64,000 bases of DNA from Phycisphaerae bacterium (GCA_030372985.1 JAUCQB010000092.1:50926-114925), one strand, 5' to 3'. Shown: positions 8,209-17,350, numbered from the stretch's first letter. The notes: generated by a model from the sequence alone, not told the origin. Made by a program: numbers and translations.

Positions 8209-8805
8209 CTACGACTTCCTGACCCGCTGCGTCCCTCCCATTCCGGGCAGGCGAAGCCGCTTTGCTTCCTGCATCTCGAAATCCAACATCTCTTCTGCTA
8301 TTCGCTCCCGAGTAACGGCGTAGTCCCACTGGTGCGAGAACGGCTCCCATCCGATCGCATCGAGCAGAACATCCGTCGTCTCCCGCGCCAGCCGTATGCC
8401 TTCCTCGGCGCTGACCCGCCAGATGGCCGCCTTCGTGTCCATCAGGGATCGCGTACCGAAGGCCAGCGCCCATACCGTAAAAGCCAGTTCGCCGGGACTC
8501 CGTGCCCTGCCGAGCCAGAGGTCTCCCACCTTCAGGCCCTCACCGATCACGTCGCTCAACAGGATGATCAGCCGCTTCTCGCATTTCTCGACTGCGTCTT
8601 CGCGGTTCGGCACGCTCCGGCCCAGCAGGGATGCGATTTTCACCGTCTGCAGGGCACGGTAGTGATGCGGATGAAGGCGAAAGTAGACATCATCCGCTTC
8701 CACCATGGCGATCATTCTTTCTCGCGTTCGCCCCGGAAACCCCGCGGCACGCTCAATCATCTCCACCCGTCTTCGCAAGGATCTGAGGGTGCTCGCGGCC
8801 CACAT
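8209..8805 (-). CDS. Alpha-helical protein resembling a TetR ligand-binding half without its HTH
   Basis: A 198-residue, mostly helical protein. The body (HHYRALQTVKIASLL, LIILLSDVIGEGLKVGDL, ARSPGELAFTVWALAFGTRSLM) reads like the C-terminal regulatory domain of TetR-family repressors. The usual N-terminal helix-turn-helix is missing both from the chosen start and from the GTG extension to 8865. The ATG at 8805 is preferred because GAGGAAGG precedes it by about 7 bases. It may be a repressor that lost its DNA-binding domain, or an unrelated helical sensor. No HTH was found in the sequence upstream, so a simple frameshift is not evident. Confidence 0.5.
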   Translation of the reverse strand: MWAASTLRSLRRRVEMIERAAGFPGRTRERMIAMVEADDVYFRLHPHHYRALQTVKIASLLGRSVPNREDAVEKCEKRLIILLSDVIGEGLKVGDLWLGRARSPGELAFTVWALAFGTRSLMDTKAAIWRVSAEEGIRLARETTDVLLDAIGWEPFSHQWDYAVTRERIAEEMLDFEMQEAKRLRLPGMGGTQRVRKS

Positions 8806-8897
8806 GCTGCTGCCTTCCTCACACCCATCCGCATCCCTGGCCGGCTCACACATGCGATGACTCACTCACATTCGGGCGCAAACCGATTCGCGCCGCA

Positions 8898-9104
8898 TTA
8901 GCACCCCGTTGACACATGCTCGGGGCAAACCGTCCTGCTCGTCCGCAGATCAGACCCGGCGCCACGCATCTGCATGAGCCGACAGTCCATCACGCGTCAG
9001 AGGTGCACGAACTCCGCACAAACGACCGTCCGTCCGCAGACCGCGCAAGGCAATGCCTTCGCGAACCGGCCGCACGCCCCGTCCCGGTTATCGGGCCAAG
9101 TCAT
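8898..9104 (-). pseudogene. Possible zinc-ribbon mini-gene interrupted by an in-frame TGA
   Basis: A 69-codon minus-strand frame starts at an ATG (9104) and has one in-frame TGA at 8999-8997. The first half contains PCAVCGRTVVC and the second half TVCPEHVSTGC, which together would give the CxxC...CxxH layout of a small zinc ribbon. No good ribosome site is visible. It may be a decayed gene, a readthrough case, or chance. The rest of 8806-9204 shows nothing convincing. Confidence 0.2.
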
Positions 9105-9204
9105 CGGTCAGGAAACGTGATCACATTGCTGTCGCTTTTCCAAGTCTTTTCTGAACAAGCGGTTACGGTTATGAAATGCATTTCACCGAAGGGCGACAGA
9201 AGTA

Positions 9205-12012
9205 TCAGCCAGCGGATACGCCCCGACGCAGAGGCGCCGATGGGCGGCTGCTGTGATACGCCCCGGTTGTCAACAACACCACAACGACCAGAAGTGTGAA
9301 CACGGTGAAACCCGCGAACCAGGCATTCATATCCGCAGTCATCGGGCTGTGGATGAGCAGGTAGTTGACGAAAAGGCTCACGATGGCCGCCAGGAGCCCC
9401 ACACGTGTGAGGATCACGGTCAAACCAGCGATCGCGATCACCGCCATAGGTAGCACTCGCTGCCACATGACGTCATTGGCCATGATCATCATCACGGTCG
9501 CTGTGGCAAAAAACGCGATGGCAGACAGCCACTGCGCACGCAGCGCAACGCGCAGGAGCAGCATCAGAAGCATCAGCAGCAAACCCATCCAGACGGCGTA
9601 CACCTGGCAACCGACCAGTATGCCCAAACTGCTGCGAAAGCCGGTCAACACTCCCATGCCGTCGGGGTTTGCCGGAGCGACCAGCACGGGCCCCGTCAGC
9701 CCGATCCGAGATGGAACCACAACGTTGAGCTGCTGAAGCACCGTGATGCAGATGCCAAACAGGCCGCCGACCAGCAGGTCTCGCCCGACGGCCGGATCGC
9801 CGATCCTGCCGGCAAGCACCTTACTCCATCCGACAATCGATTGCGGCCAGAATCGGCGCGCGTAAGGCTCGATGGCGATATATGCCAGCCATACGACGGC
9901 GCCGGTGAAAGCCGCAAGCCGCACACTCAGCAGCGTCCAGCCAAGCTGGACCATCACCTCGGGCACGTACGGTTGCTTCGCAATGCGCATAACCAGCTCG
10001 GCACAGAACATGAACACTGCCAGGCGCCATGCGCCGCGCCGGTCACCGCGCCCGGTCGAGAGGTTGAACCAGGCGAGCCCCAAGGCCCCGCCGGTAATCA
10101 CGACGAACAGAAGATATCGGGCGGCCGCTGCTCTCAACTGTCCGGACGGTTTGCTGGCGACTCCCAACGTCACTTCGTCGCCGACGTTTTCCCAAGGTCG
10201 TATCACGTTGAAGTCGACAATCCGGCCTTCCAAGGCCGCACCCTCGACTCTGGCATGCCGCTGGTCCGCATCGGCCATCACCGCTTCCCATGCGATATTC
10301 TGGTCGGCGTACACCGGAGGCCTTCGCAGCGGCTGGATCTCGCGAAACCGGGCGAACTCAAGCCCAGCCAGTCTGAACGCCGTTTCCCAAGGTGGACTCT
10401 CGCCGGTGGTACCCGGCGTCTTGCGCCGATCTGGGATATACAGGTAAGACAGGAGTTGACCCCTCGAATCCAGGCGTATGAGCCTGGCGTTCTCGCGAGG
10501 AGATGGTAGCTCTGCGTAAATGGGCGTGCTCAGAGGTCCCCGCAGACGACTCAGACTTTCCCCCTGGCGGTACTCAAAGTAGATAACCGAGGCGGCAACG
10601 TCGTCCCGACTCCTGCCCCGTGCTGTGACCGCCGACTCCAGAGCGCGGTTTTCCACCTCGAAGCCATGGACCCGCCCGGCGAGAGGAGCCCCTTTGTCCA
10701 GTTCGGCAATGACATTCCTGGCCTTATGCTCCAGGATCGCCGGAGGATCAACCAAAACCGCCTCGGATAACAGAAAGCTCTGATCTGCCAGAAGAATGAT
10801 CGCCACCAGCGCCGCCATCGCCCCTGCCAGGCAACTCAGCGCGATAGGTTTCGGCAGGCCTGCGACGGGCGTGGCAGCGACCAGCTCCGGGGAAGGCGTA
10901 TCCCCGGCTGCCAGGACCGCCGCCAGAGGGTCGCCACCAGGCAATGCGGCCGCGATCTCATAGACAGACGCCGGCCGATCATCAGGCTCCGGCTCAAGGC
11001 ATCGCAAGACAATACGCTCGAACGCAGGATCGATCCCATCGGCCCAGCGCGATGGCGGCTCCACCTGCTGCCCGCCGAGAATGGCCCTGGCATTCCCCTC
11101 GCTGATAACCGCCTGGCCCGTAATCGCCTCGTACAGAACGAGACCTAAGGCATAGATGTCGCTCCGGGCGGAGGCAGGTCGACCGTGGAGGACCTCCGGC
11201 GCGATGTAGCCGGGAGTCCCGGCCGCCATGGCCGACTTCGCGTCGGCCTCGGAGAGAACGGCAATGCCGAAATCCGTGATGCGGACATCGCCGTGCCCGT
11301 CGATCATGATGTTGGCCGGCTTCAGGTCGCGATGCAGCACGCCCTGGCGATGCGCCGCTCCTAGACCGGCACACAGTTGCCAGGCAATCTGGATCATTTT
11401 TTCGCGAGGCAACTTGCCGATCCGCTTGATGAGCGAAGCCAGGTTCTCCCCATCCACATACTCCATGCTGATAAAGGCCTGCCCCTCGACCTCGCCCATG
11501 TCGTAAACCCGGCAGACGTTGGGGTGGGTCACCCGCCGAGCCAGGCTGGCCTCGTTGCGCAGGCGTGCCAGCCAGATGGGATCCTCCGCCCGGCTCTGCC
11601 AGATGAACTTCAACGCGACGGTCTGCTGGAGCTTGCGATCCTGGACCCGGTAAACCTCGCCCATGCCACCGGCACCAAGCCTGCCGACGACGCAATAACG
11701 GTCTGCGACGACGGTTCCGGGCGAGAATCGCTCAGGGGGAGCGGCTTCACCCTGCGAAACCGCCCGCGCAGTGGTGGCCGATACGGCCGAAGATGCGTCG
11801 TCCGCGCGCAGGTCTCCGCTTGCCTGCCCGTCGTCCGCACGTCCGGCGATGATGGTCTCGGGGTGATGATACCGGAAGAGAGCCTCGACCTCGTCACGGA
11901 GCTCGGCATCGTTGCCGCAAACCTGGTTGAGGTACGCCGGCCGCGCGCTTTCCTCGAGATCACAGGCGCCGAGGAATATCTTCTTGATCTGCTCGTGGCG
12001 TTCGGGAATCAT
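9205..12012 (-). CDS. Membrane serine/threonine protein kinase (Hanks type)
   Basis: A 935-residue protein. Residues 1-50 resemble the helical N-terminal region common in planctomycete kinases. The kinase domain (about 105-375) has the glycine loop GRLGAGGMGEVYRV, the catalytic loop HRDLKPANIM and the DFG motif ITDFGIAVL, so it should be active. A transmembrane helix near 400 leads to an extracytoplasmic region, and the last 300 residues hold about eight further membrane segments. The ATG at 12012 overlaps the stop of the ECF sigma gene by ATGA, which indicates translational coupling. A longer frame to 12066 has no family support. The kinase probably controls the sigma factor or shares its pathway. 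Confidence 0.88.
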   Translation of the reverse strand: MIPERHEQIKKIFLGACDLEESARPAYLNQVCGNDAELRDEVEALFRYHHPETIIAGRADDGQASGDLRADDASSAVSATTARAVSQGEAAPPERFSPGTVVADRYCVVGRLGAGGMGEVYRVQDRKLQQTVALKFIWQSRAEDPIWLARLRNEASLARRVTHPNVCRVYDMGEVEGQAFISMEYVDGENLASLIKRIGKLPREKMIQIAWQLCAGLGAAHRQGVLHRDLKPANIMIDGHGDVRITDFGIAVLSEADAKSAMAAGTPGYIAPEVLHGRPASARSDIYALGLVLYEAITGQAVISEGNARAILGGQQVEPPSRWADGIDPAFERIVLRCLEPEPDDRPASVYEIAAALPGGDPLAAVLAAGDTPSPELVAATPVAGLPKPIALSCLAGAMAALVAIILLADQSFLLSEAVLVDPPAILEHKARNVIAELDKGAPLAGRVHGFEVENRALESAVTARGRSRDDVAASVIYFEYRQGESLSRLRGPLSTPIYAELPSPRENARLIRLDSRGQLLSYLYIPDRRKTPGTTGESPPWETAFRLAGLEFARFREIQPLRRPPVYADQNIAWEAVMADADQRHARVEGAALEGRIVDFNVIRPWENVGDEVTLGVASKPSGQLRAAAARYLLFVVITGGALGLAWFNLSTGRGDRRGAWRLAVFMFCAELVMRIAKQPYVPEVMVQLGWTLLSVRLAAFTGAVVWLAYIAIEPYARRFWPQSIVGWSKVLAGRIGDPAVGRDLLVGGLFGICITVLQQLNVVVPSRIGLTGPVLVAPANPDGMGVLTGFRSSLGILVGCQVYAVWMGLLLMLLMLLLRVALRAQWLSAIAFFATATVMMIMANDVMWQRVLPMAVIAIAGLTVILTRVGLLAAIVSLFVNYLLIHSPMTADMNAWFAGFTVFTLLVVVVLLTTGAYHSSRPSAPLRRGVSAG

Positions 12013-12587
12013 GAGCTCTTTTCTGAAAGGAGCTCGCGTCGCAACCAAGCCCGGACCATCGTCCATTCGCCTTCGACCGTGCGCTTGGACACGCCGAGCA
12101 CTTCGGCCACCTCCGCGACACTCAGTCCGCCGAAGAATCGAAGCTCGACGATGGTCGCCTGCCGGGGGTCGACCTCCGCCAGCTTGGACAGGGCCTCGTC
12201 CAGGGCCAGAAGATCTTCACTCTTCTCCGTCGAGATCGCCAGACTCTCGTCAAGCGTGATCCTCAGCCGGCCGCCGCCTCGTTTCACTCGGTGCCGTCGT
12301 CGGGCGTGATCCACCAGAATTCGCCGCATCGCCTGGGCGCCGACGGCAAAAAAATGCGTCTTGCCGTGCCACTCGACGCGCGTCTGGTCCACCATCTTGA
12401 GATAAGCCTCGTGAACCAGTGCCGTGGGCTCGAGGGTATGACCAAAGGCCTCGTTCTTCAGGTAGCGCCGGGCGAGCTTTCGAAACTCGTCATAAAGCAA
12501 GGGGAAGAGCTGCTCGGCCGCCAGCTTGTCACCGGCCGTGATCTTGTTGACGATCTGCGTTACCTGCGTGGTCTTTTGCGTCGGCAT
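12009..12587 (-). CDS. ECF-type RNA polymerase sigma factor
   Basis: A 192-residue sigma factor with region 2 (LFPLLYDEFRKLARRYL, then THFFAVGAQAMRRILVDHARRR) and region 4 (RQATIVELRFFGGLSVAEVAEVLGVSKRTVEGEW), where the HTH binds the -35 element. The order and the linker match the kinase-linked ECF groups typical of planctomycetes. There is no anti-sigma gene; instead a membrane kinase overlaps its stop codon, so phosphorylation is the likely switch. Start choice is uncertain: the frame extends to 12701, with an ATG at 12635, but the conserved part begins at MPTQKTTQ. Confidence 0.87.
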   Translation of the reverse strand: MPTQKTTQVTQIVNKITAGDKLAAEQLFPLLYDEFRKLARRYLKNEAFGHTLEPTALVHEAYLKMVDQTRVEWHGKTHFFAVGAQAMRRILVDHARRRHRVKRGGGRLRITLDESLAISTEKSEDLLALDEALSKLAEVDPRQATIVELRFFGGLSVAEVAEVLGVSKRTVEGEWTMVRAWLRRELLSEKSS

Positions 12588-12753
12588 GGCCGGATTGGCC
12601 TCGCGCACCCTGATTCTGACCTCAGCCGCCATCATTATTGTCCATGAGCCGGCTGCTTTAATCAATCCCTCAGGGCATGAGCCGGAATGACGTGTCGGCA
12701 CGGCTCACCGGTGGTTCTCGAAACGCCTTCCGGCACGTTACGTCACCGGCGTC

Positions 12754-13911
12754 CTACCTGCCCTGGGTGTCGGTCGGATCAAAGGGCTTCCCGCCCTGAT
12801 CCGGCGGGGTCGGGGGGCGGGGAGATTCGTCGGGTGACCCGAGCCAGCCCTTTCGCCTGAAGTAATAGAGCATGCCCAGAGCCATCATCGCCATGAGGCC
12901 CAGGGCAAGAGGATAGCCGAGATACCAGGTCAGCTCCGGCATGTTCCACGGCGACCGGTCGGTATGGAAGTTCATCCCGTAGATACTTGAGATGAACGTC
13001 AGCGGGATGAAGATCGTGGCGATGATGGTAAGCACCTTCATCACCTCGGTCATGCGCTGGCTGACACGTGACAGGTACAGGTCCATCAGGTCCGAGCCGA
13101 GCTCACGGTAAGTCTCGATGAAATCGATGACCCGGACCGTGTGATCATAGCAGTCCCGCAGAAAAAGCCGCGTCTCATCGGACACCAACGGGTTGGGATC
13201 GCGCATGAGCGAATTCATCGCCTCCCGTAAGGGCCAGACAGTTCTTCGCAGCGTCATGAGGTTGCGTTTGATCTCATGGATCCGGGCCGAGGTCCTGCCG
13301 GTCGGATGGCCGATGATCTCGTCCTCGAGCTCTTCAAGCCGTTCACCAATTGTCTCGAGAACCGGAAAGTACCCGTCGATGACGGCATCGATCAGGCAAT
13401 ATGCCAGATGATCGGCGCCGGATTGCCGTATGCCCCCGACCGCATGTCGAATCCGCTCGCGGACCGGGTTGAATGGATCGCCCGGCTGGCCCGCCTGGAA
13501 CGTGACGACGAAGCTCTTGCCCAGAAACAAGCTCACCTGTTCGGTCTCCAGGTGCTCGTTGCAGGTCGCCATATGGGCGACCATGAAGAGGTGGTTGGGG
13601 TAGTGCTCCACCTTTGCCCGCTGGTGGGTATTGACGGTATCTTCGACGGCCAGTCGGTGCAGGCCGAGGACATCAGCGAGTTGAGAGATGGTCTGTACGT
13701 CCCCCAGTCCGTCGACGTTGATCCAGGTGACCGGCCAGCGGGGGAGATACCCCCGCACATCGTTGACATCGCGGATCACCTCCTCGCTGCATCCGTCGCC
13801 GCCGTAGGCCATAACACTGATGACCGGCTTGGGTGCGGACGGATCGGCCACCAGAGTGCCGGGCGGCGCCCCCGGCGGAGTCCGACGTTTCTGGCGTTTT
13901 CGACGGGACAT
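12754..13911 (-). CDS. corA: CorA-family divalent metal (Mg2+/Co2+) channel
   Basis: A 385-residue protein: a basic N-terminal tail, a long cytoplasmic domain (about 30-310) with the alpha/beta core and stalk helix, then two C-terminal transmembrane helices. The signature YGMNF is present at the end of the first helix (FISSIYGMNFHTD), which forms the entrance of the pentameric pore. The start at 13911 (MSRRKRQKRR) is favoured over a further ATG at 13953. The C-terminus is Pro-rich and unusual in length. It stands alone on the minus strand, with no regulator nearby. Mg2+ uptake is the usual role; Co2+ or Zn2+ transport is possible in this family. Confidence 0.87.
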   Translation of the reverse strand: MSRRKRQKRRTPPGAPPGTLVADPSAPKPVISVMAYGGDGCSEEVIRDVNDVRGYLPRWPVTWINVDGLGDVQTISQLADVLGLHRLAVEDTVNTHQRAKVEHYPNHLFMVAHMATCNEHLETEQVSLFLGKSFVVTFQAGQPGDPFNPVRERIRHAVGGIRQSGADHLAYCLIDAVIDGYFPVLETIGERLEELEDEIIGHPTGRTSARIHEIKRNLMTLRRTVWPLREAMNSLMRDPNPLVSDETRLFLRDCYDHTVRVIDFIETYRELGSDLMDLYLSRVSQRMTEVMKVLTIIATIFIPLTFISSIYGMNFHTDRSPWNMPELTWYLGYPLALGLMAMMALGMLYYFRRKGWLGSPDESPRPPTPPDQGGKPFDPTDTQGR

Positions 13912-14040
13912 GTTTTGAACCTCGCGGGCTTGCGGGCCACACTTCAGGTGCACTCGGGGCGACTCGCCTGTTCTGGAGACGATCGTGAGACAGTCTCTGG
14001 AGGCCGTTGAGAGCCAGCAGTCAGCCTGACGTCATACGAT

Positions 14041-14145
14041 CTACGGCGCCATGGCCGCATCACGGAGGAATTGATCGAGCTTCGCATCGAGTTCCTTAAC
14101 CATGGACGTCAAAGCGTCGTCAACTTCAGTGAAATCAGACGACAT
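14041..14145 (-). CDS. Possible 34-residue helical peptide
   Basis: Minus-strand ATG at 14145, stop at 14041. The peptide is acidic and heptad-like (VDDALTSMVKELDAKLDQFL) and could be a short coiled coil. The ribosome site is weak (GAGAA), and no homologue is known to me. It may be a remnant of a longer gene. It lies in the 300-base gap between corA and the lectin-like gene, which otherwise shows nothing. Confidence 0.25.
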   Translation of the reverse strand: MSSDFTEVDDALTSMVKELDAKLDQFLRDAAMAP

Positions 14146-14213
14146 TTCTCAGATGACCATGCCCGGCTACGCCGCCGAGCCAGGATCAGCTATTCAACAG
14201 AACCCCTGCCAAC

Positions 14214-14762
14214 CTAACGACGCTTCCTGTGGATCAACGTCAATCCGCCTATGACGAGCAGCATCAGGGTCGCAGGCTCGGGTATCTCGATGATCCCGTG
14301 ATGAGCCGACGTTGGCAACCAGCCTTCGACCGGCACGTCGTGCCATTTCTTCAGCACGTAACCCCCGCCCGTGGGGTTGATCATGCCGTAGTTGTCGTGC
14401 CCCGTCCAATTGTCAGGTTGGTTGAAGTCCCAGTTGGTGTAGACCAACGGTTCACCACTCGCCCATTGCCAACCACCTTTGGGCTCTGGACTGCCAGGCA
14501 ACTGACGTAGCCCAATCAACAGAGGCAATCCGCCGAAGATGGTGCCAAGCCAGGCGCTCTCACCGACGCTGTTGATGGCGACCAAGTAGCCGCCCTGAGA
14601 TTCTGCCTCTGTCTCAACATCCAGCCAGTTGCCGTAGGTTTGGCTGAGAGCGTAGTAGTGGCCGCCGTATGGGAACCAGTCATATCCAACAGGCAGGGCC
14701 ACCGCTTCTGAGCCCAGGACGGCCACAATCACTACAGCAGCAAGTGCATTCGCATTTCGCAT
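14214..14762 (-). CDS. C-type-lectin-fold PEP-CTERM surface protein
   Basis: A 182-residue exported protein. Residues 1-22 are a signal peptide. The middle (GGHYYALSQTYGNWLDVETEAESQGGYLVAINS, WLGTIFGG..LLIGLRQ, GWQWASGEPLVYTNW, QPDNWTGHDNYGMI) follows the C-type lectin-like fold, including the WxWxxGE and QPDNW elements used for carbohydrate or protein binding. It ends with a PEP-CTERM sorting signal: IPEPATLML, a hydrophobic helix, then HRKRR. An exosortase, not in this window, should cut it and transfer it to the surface or EPS. A hairpin leader precedes it. The ligand is unknown. Confidence 0.8.
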   Translation of the reverse strand: MRNANALAAVVIVAVLGSEAVALPVGYDWFPYGGHYYALSQTYGNWLDVETEAESQGGYLVAINSVGESAWLGTIFGGLPLLIGLRQLPGSPEPKGGWQWASGEPLVYTNWDFNQPDNWTGHDNYGMINPTGGGYVLKKWHDVPVEGWLPTSAHHGIIEIPEPATLMLLVIGGLTLIHRKRR

Positions 14763-14802
14763 GACGCCGCCTCCTCTGGGGATTCATGCCCATCTCAATG
14801 GC

Positions 14803-14842
14803 GGCGGGTGGCCCTGGTGCGCGAAAGAAGAGGGCCACCGCC
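14803..14842 (-). promoter_or_regulatory. Hairpin in the leader of the lectin-like PEP-CTERM gene
   Basis: The arms GGCGGTGGCCCT and AGGGCCACCCGCC pair with one bulged G. It lies between the stop of the upstream PEP-CTERM gene (14888) and the GAGGAGG ribosome site before 14762, so it may be a terminator for the first gene or a leader element of the second. Confidence 0.45.
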
Positions 14843-14887
14843 AATGGACGGCCCTCGCTTCAAGCCCGATGTTTCGCTGCGTGTTGC

Positions 14888-15604
14888 CTACCGACGCTTT
14901 CGCCGCAAAACGGCCATCCCGCCCAAGGCCAGCAACGACAGCGACGCAGGCTCGGGTACAACAACCAAGCTTGCGTTGTCTATGTAGTTGGGTCCGCTCA
15001 ATCCGCCCCAAGCAACCATCACCTGAAAGTCCATGCCCCGAAACGTGGTGAACGTCTTGCCAGTCGCAGTGCCGAAACTGACGTTGTCAATAAAGCCTTC
15101 CAGCGTCCCGGCCCCTGCATCAAACACGAGTCTGATATTCTGCCACTCCTGAGCAGCCAAGGGGGCCGACGGGAGAAGGTCGGTGCTGATGGGATAAATC
15201 GACCCGTCCCATTCTTGCGCCTGCCACCCCATCAGGTCGGGATTCTCTACAATCCACAGGTAATCGCCGAATCCGGTCCGCCACTGATCCCATGAGAGTT
15301 CGAACTTTGTCGCTCCCTCGGCGATCAAGTCACCGGTGGCTCGGAATGCACCTGACCAGGAATAGTCCAACTCATCTGAGGGGGGATCGATCCGAAGTAC
15401 CTTTCCGTGCCCACCGCCGGTTGGATCACTTACGATCACAGGATCGATGGCTGAGTATCCGACGTTGTCATTCACCCATCCGTCCTGACCATTGACAGGG
15501 CCGAGGGTAAAACTCTCGAAGTCAGTCGTATACGAGCCAGCAACAGCGTACACCGGCAAGGCCATCACGACTGCTACGCCAAGAAACCGTTTCGCAACGA
15601 CCAT
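14888..15604 (-). CDS. PEP-CTERM protein, jelly-roll-like
   Basis: A 238-residue protein. A signal peptide (residues 1-22, ending YAVAG) is followed by TDFESFTLGPVNGQDGW, the common opening of PEP-CTERM proteins with a concanavalin-like beta-sandwich. The body is beta-rich with many aromatic and acidic residues. The C-terminus VPEPASLSLLALGGMAVLRRKRR is a full PEP-CTERM sorting signal. The ATG at 15604 follows a strong GGAGGAGG ribosome site; the frame upstream to 15730 runs into the hairpin leader. Probably exported and anchored in the envelope or EPS as a structural or adhesive protein. Confidence 0.78.
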   Translation of the reverse strand: MVVAKRFLGVAVVMALPVYAVAGSYTTDFESFTLGPVNGQDGWVNDNVGYSAIDPVIVSDPTGGGHGKVLRIDPPSDELDYSWSGAFRATGDLIAEGATKFELSWDQWRTGFGDYLWIVENPDLMGWQAQEWDGSIYPISTDLLPSAPLAAQEWQNIRLVFDAGAGTLEGFIDNVSFGTATGKTFTTFRGMDFQVMVAWGGLSGPNYIDNASLVVVPEPASLSLLALGGMAVLRRKRR

Positions 15605-15673
15605 GAGCTTTTCCTCCTCCAGTTGGGTAACTGAGATACCCGCTGCCTTTCCGCACTTCCGTAAAAACACCAG

Positions 15674-15695
15674 GAGCCAGCCGTGTAGCTGGCTC
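15674..15695 (-). promoter_or_regulatory. PEP-CTERM leader hairpin
   Basis: GAGCCAGC and its complement GCTGGCTC form an 8-bp stem with a 6-base loop. On the minus strand it is preceded by GAGAGA, as in the plus-strand copies at 17625 and 19751. It lies about 70 bases before the ATG of the gene at 15604. Confidence 0.5.
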
Positions 15696-15922
15696 TCTCT
15701 CCGTCGAACCCCGCCCCTGTGCAAACCCAAGCCCCTGCGGGCTCAAGCGGCAGCCATCAGTATAGCGTTTAGGTGGGCTCGGGGCAACGGAAACGCCCGG
15801 TTGGACTTTGGTCCGACGTGCAGAGAAACAGCACCAGAAAAGGGCGATTTCCCTCCCACAGGCCACGCGTTGGGTCGGCATCGACGACGGCGAACCAAGC
15901 CTCGGATTGGGTGATCACCTCG

Positions 15923-17350
15923 TCAAAACTCAAACGGAATCGAGTTCACCGTCGCCCTCTTGTCCTTCGGCATGAAGTGGATGTAACGCCTCGTCGTCTT
16001 CGGATCCAGATGCCCAACGAACGCCGCGATCTGGTCCCACGTCTTGCCCTGCGCCACCAGGATCGAGATGAACGAATGACGAAGGGCGTGGTACCCGTCC
16101 AGCCGCCCGAAATCCGTGCCCTCCACGAGCTTCTCGAACAACCTGTCCGCCTTATCACATCGCCGCTGCTCCAGCGTCCGCTTGCCGTTGCCCTTCCACC
16201 GGGCGTTCAGTCCTGAGTAGTTCATGTCGTCGAAGATGGGGAACAGGATCTTGCAGCCCTTCGGCAGCTTCTTTACGTGCTGCTCCAACGCCTTCGCCAC
16301 CGAGTCCTTCAACTCAACCGTTAGCTGAACCTCCGTCAGCCCCCGTTCCCGTGCGCCCTTCTTGCTGGTGATCGTCAGCGTGCCCTTCACGTAATCCGTC
16401 GGCTTCAGCCGAACAAGCTGTATACGCCTCATCCCCGTCGAGCAAATGAGTTGGATGGGCAGGAGCATCTCGGGCATCTTCTCCGCCGTCTTCTTCACGA
16501 ACTTGTTGATCTCGTCCAGGTCCAGAACCCACCGCGTCACCAGGTCCGCTTGTTCCGCCTTCGGCGTGCGGGCGAGCAGGCGGTTGATCTCTTCCGTGGG
16601 TAGGAACGGCTTGAGGGTTGCGCTGCCCAGCGACGGGATCGTGAACGGGCAAGAGGTCAACAACGGTGGCTTGCGGGTCAGAGCCCAGTTCACGGCAGAT
16701 TTGAGCGACTTGAAGTCGGCCCTGATGGTTCCGTGGCTGACATGCCGCTTGGCAACGGCGGTTTTCTTCTTCTCCCGCTTCGCAGGCTTGGGGTCGGGTT
16801 CGGGGGCAGCCTGTTTGACCTTTCGCTGCCTAGCGGCGTTCTCGTTTTCCCGCTTCTGTTTGAACTTGGCCATGTCGTTGTCGGTCAGGCTCATCACCCG
16901 CTCGTCACCCAGGACGCGGATGAAGTGGTCCAGGTGTATTCGGGTGCCTTCGAGATGGCCGGGTGTCCGGTCCGTGGTCCGCAGGTGGTCGATAAACGCA
17001 TCGCGGAGTTCGGAGAGGGTGAACGGGTTGTCGTCGGTTGGTTTGGCGAGCAGGTGACCGATCTCGGGGGAGCCGAACAGGACATCCAGGATGGGGTGGC
17101 CGTCGGCGAGCAGCTTGGATGCGAGGGCGCTCTTGCCCTTGCGGATGCGGGCGAGTTGTTCTTCGGCGTCCTGCCTGATCTGGTTGGCCTCGTCTTCGTC
17201 GTCGGTACCAAGGGCTTTGATGTGGGTCTTGCCTTTCCATTTGAAGGTGAGCGAGTACTTGCCGCTGCGTAGTCGCAAGAAAGCCACGTCGTCTGAACTC
17301 CTGCCGCCCGTGCCGGGCATCCCGAGCAGGCGCTGCCAGGGATGGCGCAT
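15923..17350 (-). CDS. Tyrosine recombinase/integrase (stand-alone)
   Basis: About 475 residues. An N-terminal DNA-binding part (KYSLTFKWKGKTHIKALGTD) is followed by a SAM-like core-binding domain (about 120-200) and the catalytic domain. The catalytic residues are visible: Arg in STGMRRIQLVRL, His and Arg in YHALRHSFIS, His in VGHLDPKTTRRY and the Tyr nucleophile in the same motif. It is therefore probably active. A charged linker rich in Lys/Glu separates the domains. The start is uncertain; the frame reaches 17446 but the ATG at 17350 is nearer the conserved part. It lies between oppositely oriented PEP-CTERM genes with no phage genes, and I found no flanking att repeats. Confidence 0.85.
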   Translation of the reverse strand: MRHPWQRLLGMPGTGGRSSDDVAFLRLRSGKYSLTFKWKGKTHIKALGTDDEDEANQIRQDAEEQLARIRKGKSALASKLLADGHPILDVLFGSPEIGHLLAKPTDDNPFTLSELRDAFIDHLRTTDRTPGHLEGTRIHLDHFIRVLGDERVMSLTDNDMAKFKQKRENENAARQRKVKQAAPEPDPKPAKREKKKTAVAKRHVSHGTIRADFKSLKSAVNWALTRKPPLLTSCPFTIPSLGSATLKPFLPTEEINRLLARTPKAEQADLVTRWVLDLDEINKFVKKTAEKMPEMLLPIQLICSTGMRRIQLVRLKPTDYVKGTLTITSKKGARERGLTEVQLTVELKDSVAKALEQHVKKLPKGCKILFPIFDDMNYSGLNARWKGNGKRTLEQRRCDKADRLFEKLVEGTDFGRLDGYHALRHSFISILVAQGKTWDQIAAFVGHLDPKTTRRYIHFMPKDKRATVNSIPFEF

